A program made the translations under genes and the position numbers. A model generated the notes under the pieces. The model saw nothing but the letters and a program-made list of their open reading frames with translations, was not told the DNA's origin and made no database searches. From assembly GCA_032622095.1 (NCBI GenBank), contig CP136063.1, forward strand, positions 35,936,106-36,000,105: a stretch of DNA of 64,000 nt, given 5' to 3'. Below are positions 61,137-64,000 of the stretch, in pieces. Position 1 is the first letter of the stretch, and each line of letters starts with the position of its first letter. This DNA comes from Siphonodentalium dalli (lineage: Eukaryota; Mollusca; Scaphopoda; Gadilida; Siphonodentaliidae).

Positions 61137-62985
61137 GTATTAAACATTTATCATGGTCAGTGTATGCATTTTAAAACACAGGGCAAGTTAGATTACATCA
61201 TTTAATTGATATTCTAGTTAAAATAGTCTGTGAAACTACTTTAAAACCACATGTTATGCACCCTGTTTTGCCAACCAAACTATGAAATATAGATATGTTA
61301 TTTGTTTTATTATCAGAGAAAAGCATTCTGCAAAGATATGGCCTTATACATGTTATAAACATGCAAATAGTGGCTTCATTTGGCCTTTCTACCATCATTT
61401 AGAGAGTCAAATCTGAAGAAATTCCCTTAGTTTGATATTTATGATCCCATAATCCCATGAAATGGTATTTAAAACCTCAAATGTCAGTATTTCCTATCAG
61501 ATGGGCATATCAACTAATAAATTAAACATTTCCCATGGTCATTACATGCATTTTTAATATACAAGGCAATGTAGAAAACATCATTTGATGGATATTTTAC
61601 TTAAAATAGTCAGTGGAAACTACATAAAAGCAATATTGTATGCATCCCTGTATAGCCAAATCAAATTAAACTATGGATATTGTATTGTTTATTTCATCTA
61701 AGACATGTATTCTGTTCAGATATAGCCTTATATATGTTATAAAGATGCCAATAATGGCATAATTTAGGCTTTTTTTCCATAATTTAGAGGGTCAAAGCTG
61801 AATAAATTCCCTTATTTCAAATTTGTAAGATGCCAAGCCAGCTGAAATGGTGTATCAAACCTCAAATGGCAGTATTTCTTATCAGATGGACATCTCTACC
61901 AATAAATTAAACATTTTTCATGGTCATTGCATGCATTTTAATATACAGGACAAGGCAGAAAACATCATTTGATGGATATTTTACTTAAAATAGTCTGTGG
62001 AAACAACCTAAAAGCCATGTTGTATGCATCCCTGTATAGCCAAAACAAATTAAACTATGGATATTTTATTGTTGATTTCATCAGAGACATGTATTCTGTT
62101 GAGATATAGCCTTATACATGTCATTAACATGCAAATAGTGGCTTCATTTGGGCTTTCTTCCATTATTTAGAGAGTCAAATCTGAAGGAATTCCCTTAGTT
62201 TGATATTTATGATCCCATAATCCCATGAAATGGTATTTTAAACCTCAATTGTCAGTATTTCTTATCAGATGGACATATCAACTAATGAATTAAACATTTC
62301 CCATGGTCATTACATGCATTTTAATATACAAGGCTATGTAGAAAACATCATTTGATGGATATTTTACTTAAAATGGTCTGTGGAAACTACATAAAACCAA
62401 TATTGTATGCATCCCTCTATAGCCAAATGCAATTGAACTATGGATATTTTATTGTGCATTTTATCAGAGACATGTATTCTGTTGAGATATAGCCTTATAC
62501 ATGTTACTAACATGCCAATAGTGGCTTCATTTGGGCTTTCTTCCATAATTTAGAGGGTCAAAGCTGAATAAATTTCCTTAGGTTTCAAATTTAAAAGATG
62601 CCAAGCCAGCTGAAATGGTGTATCAAACCTAAAATGTCAGTATTTCTTATCAGATTGACATCTCTACCAATAAATTAAGCATTTATCATGGCCATTGCAT
62701 GCATTTTAATATATAGGACAAGGCAGAACACATCACTTGATGGATATTTTACTTAAAATACTTTGTGGAAACTACATAAAAGCCACATTGTATGCTTTCC
62801 TATATAGCCAAATGAAATTCAACTATGGATAAATTGGATATTTTATTGTTTGTATCATCAGAGACATGCATTCTGCTAAGATATAGTCTTTTGTGTGTTA
62901 TAAACATACAATAGGTGCATGGCCTCATTGGGCTTGCTTTCATAATACAAGAGAGTCAACTCTGAAGAAATACCATCGGTTTGAA
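61137..62985. repeat. Satellite C: 384-bp unit, about 4.8 copies, arranged as dimers
   Basis: The CATGGTCA box starts at 61152, 61534, 61919, 62302 and (as CATGGCCA) 62688, spacings 382, 385, 383 and 386. Units share AAACATCATTTGATGGATAT, TTTTACTTAAAATAGTC, GTATGCATCCCTGTATAGCC and AGACATGTATTCTGTT. Two subtypes alternate: one ending ATCCCATAATCCCATGAAAT, the other GCCAAGCCAGCTGAAATGGT, giving a higher-order period near 768 bp. Minus-strand frames are not conserved between copies. Confidence 0.93.
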
Positions 62986-63275
62986 ATTGGTAGCATCTTC
63001 CATCCTTATATAAGAGGGGTATATACCAGCTTGAAGTACCGGTTTAATTAATAGGTTCAATGCAAGGGGCCACCAGAGAGGTTTGTCTAGTTCGGGATGG
63101 TGTGACAAACCACCAACTGGAGATTTCAAGGGAGGCCTCCTCAATGGCGACCCACTATATTGTGCAAACAAAATTTTATTAAAATTGTATAAAGGTCAGC
63201 ATGCCCTAAGAGCATTGAGAAATAGATAAAAACACTTACTGACAGATTGCCAATAACAAAATTACAGCTGTTGAA

Positions 63276-63553
63276 ACTATTGTTATGTAAACAAAACTGT
63301 TACAGTGATTTGTCAACAAATATATAATTCTAGCTGCATTATTAGTTCAAATATTTAACTATGAATAACATTTTCAGAATATTTAATCAACAGGTTGGAC
63401 CTTTTCCAATGTTATGTAAACAAAACTGTTACAGTGAGTGACTTGTCAACAATTATATAATCCTATAGCTGTAGTATTACATGTAGTTCAAATATTTAAG
63501 TATGAATATGAATTTCAGAATATTTAATCAACAGGTTGGACCTTTTTCAATGT
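63276..63553. repeat. 138-bp tandem duplication, two copies
   Basis: TGTAAACAAAACTGTTACAG starts both copies; they end at AATCAACAGGTTGGACCTTT. The second copy has a few small insertions. A third, diverged copy is at 53029. Confidence 0.9.
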
Positions 63554-63639
63554 TTACCATAAAATTTTGGTCACAATTTGCTATCGTTGGACTTTTACAG
63601 TTATTCCATTACAGCAGTAATTTGTACATAACAATTAAT

Positions 63640-63906
63640 TCTTGGTTAGAAATATTTCTTTAAGTATTTCTTAACTTAAATTTTTGAAGCCATTTTCTTA
63701 GTAAGGAAATTGTTTCTTGTTTCAAGACTAAAATCTATCTTTTTTGAGAAAACTATCTTTTGTCTGGTGGGAGTTTCTTAAATTTTCTTGATGTAGCAGA
63801 CTTGGGGGGTATATTTCCCAAAATAAGATTTATTTTCCTGTTTCAGGAAATAGTTTTTCTTGTTTCAAGATATTTTATCTTATTAAGAAATTATTTTTGG
63901 CAGTGT
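63640..63906. mobile_element. Inverted-orientation fragment of the AAGAAA/TTTCTT-rich element
   Basis: Dense TTTCTT/AAGAAA and TTGTTTCAAGA motifs end in AAATTATTTTTGGCAGTG at 63906, the inverted form of the start at 49303. The left end is missing. Confidence 0.6.
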
Positions 63907-64000
63907 ATATATCTACTAACTGAATCAGGCTTTATTCAGGAGCCTTTATTTAGGGCGTGCAGCTTATGGCCCATTTGTGCTCTTCGCGCACATTACATCA

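Noticed and set aside
49303-63906. Polinton/Maverick-type giant transposon
   Set aside because: Inverted ends exist, but no DNA polymerase B, integrase, ATPase or capsid-like frame occurs between them.

Overview
This window is animal nuclear DNA, not bacterial. It is AT-rich, nearly all introns and repeats, and the only clear host coding sequence is a set of short spliced exons with consensus GT/AG borders. CR1-like and other non-LTR retrotransposons, a Helitron-like element, a hAT-like element, a tRNA-derived SINE and frequent ACATGTACATGT motifs suggest a marine invertebrate, probably a lophotrochozoan such as a mollusc. The species is an inference I cannot confirm.

Host gene (+ strand). 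Three exons at 7637-7774, 11375-11643 and 22734-22818 join in frame into one complete MAM domain of 164 codons, with all four expected cysteines. Intron phases are 1 / 1 / 0 / 1, so the whole domain is a symmetric phase 1-1 module. Its introns are bloated. The first (3.6 kb) carries a young non-LTR insertion with 76-bp identical flanks. The second (11.1 kb) carries a 3.6-kb satellite, a decayed CR1-like LINE and hAT-like debris. The other exons of the gene were not found and are probably outside the window or unrecognisable. A few exon-like open segments (38.2-38.4 kb +, 55.0-55.2 kb -, 60.3-60.4 kb -) are listed at low confidence.

Layout. 1-7.6 kb: AT-rich DNA, microsatellite, minisatellites, a Helitron 3' terminus, a long-TIR element, foldback hairpins and an antisense LINE endonuclease relic. 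7.6-22.8 kb: the MAM gene segment. 22.8-24.8 kb: mostly featureless. 24.8-37.0 kb: a 12.2-kb satellite of about 283 copies of a 43-bp unit with higher-order duplications. 37-45 kb: small minisatellites, a foldback element and a complete hAT-type non-autonomous element with 8-bp target duplications. 45.5-48.1 kb: non-autonomous Helitron. 49-64 kb: several hairpin MITEs of one family, AAGAAA-rich element ends, G/C homopolymers, a SINE, a 348-bp tandem duplication and a 384-bp satellite organised as dimers.

Most notable: the two large satellites have different sequence but the same 43-bp period; the non-LTR insertion pairs an exceptionally long target duplication with an altered reverse-transcriptase active-site motif; near-perfect foldback elements are very dense, and several are related to each other. 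I found no operon-like or defence-like gene system.
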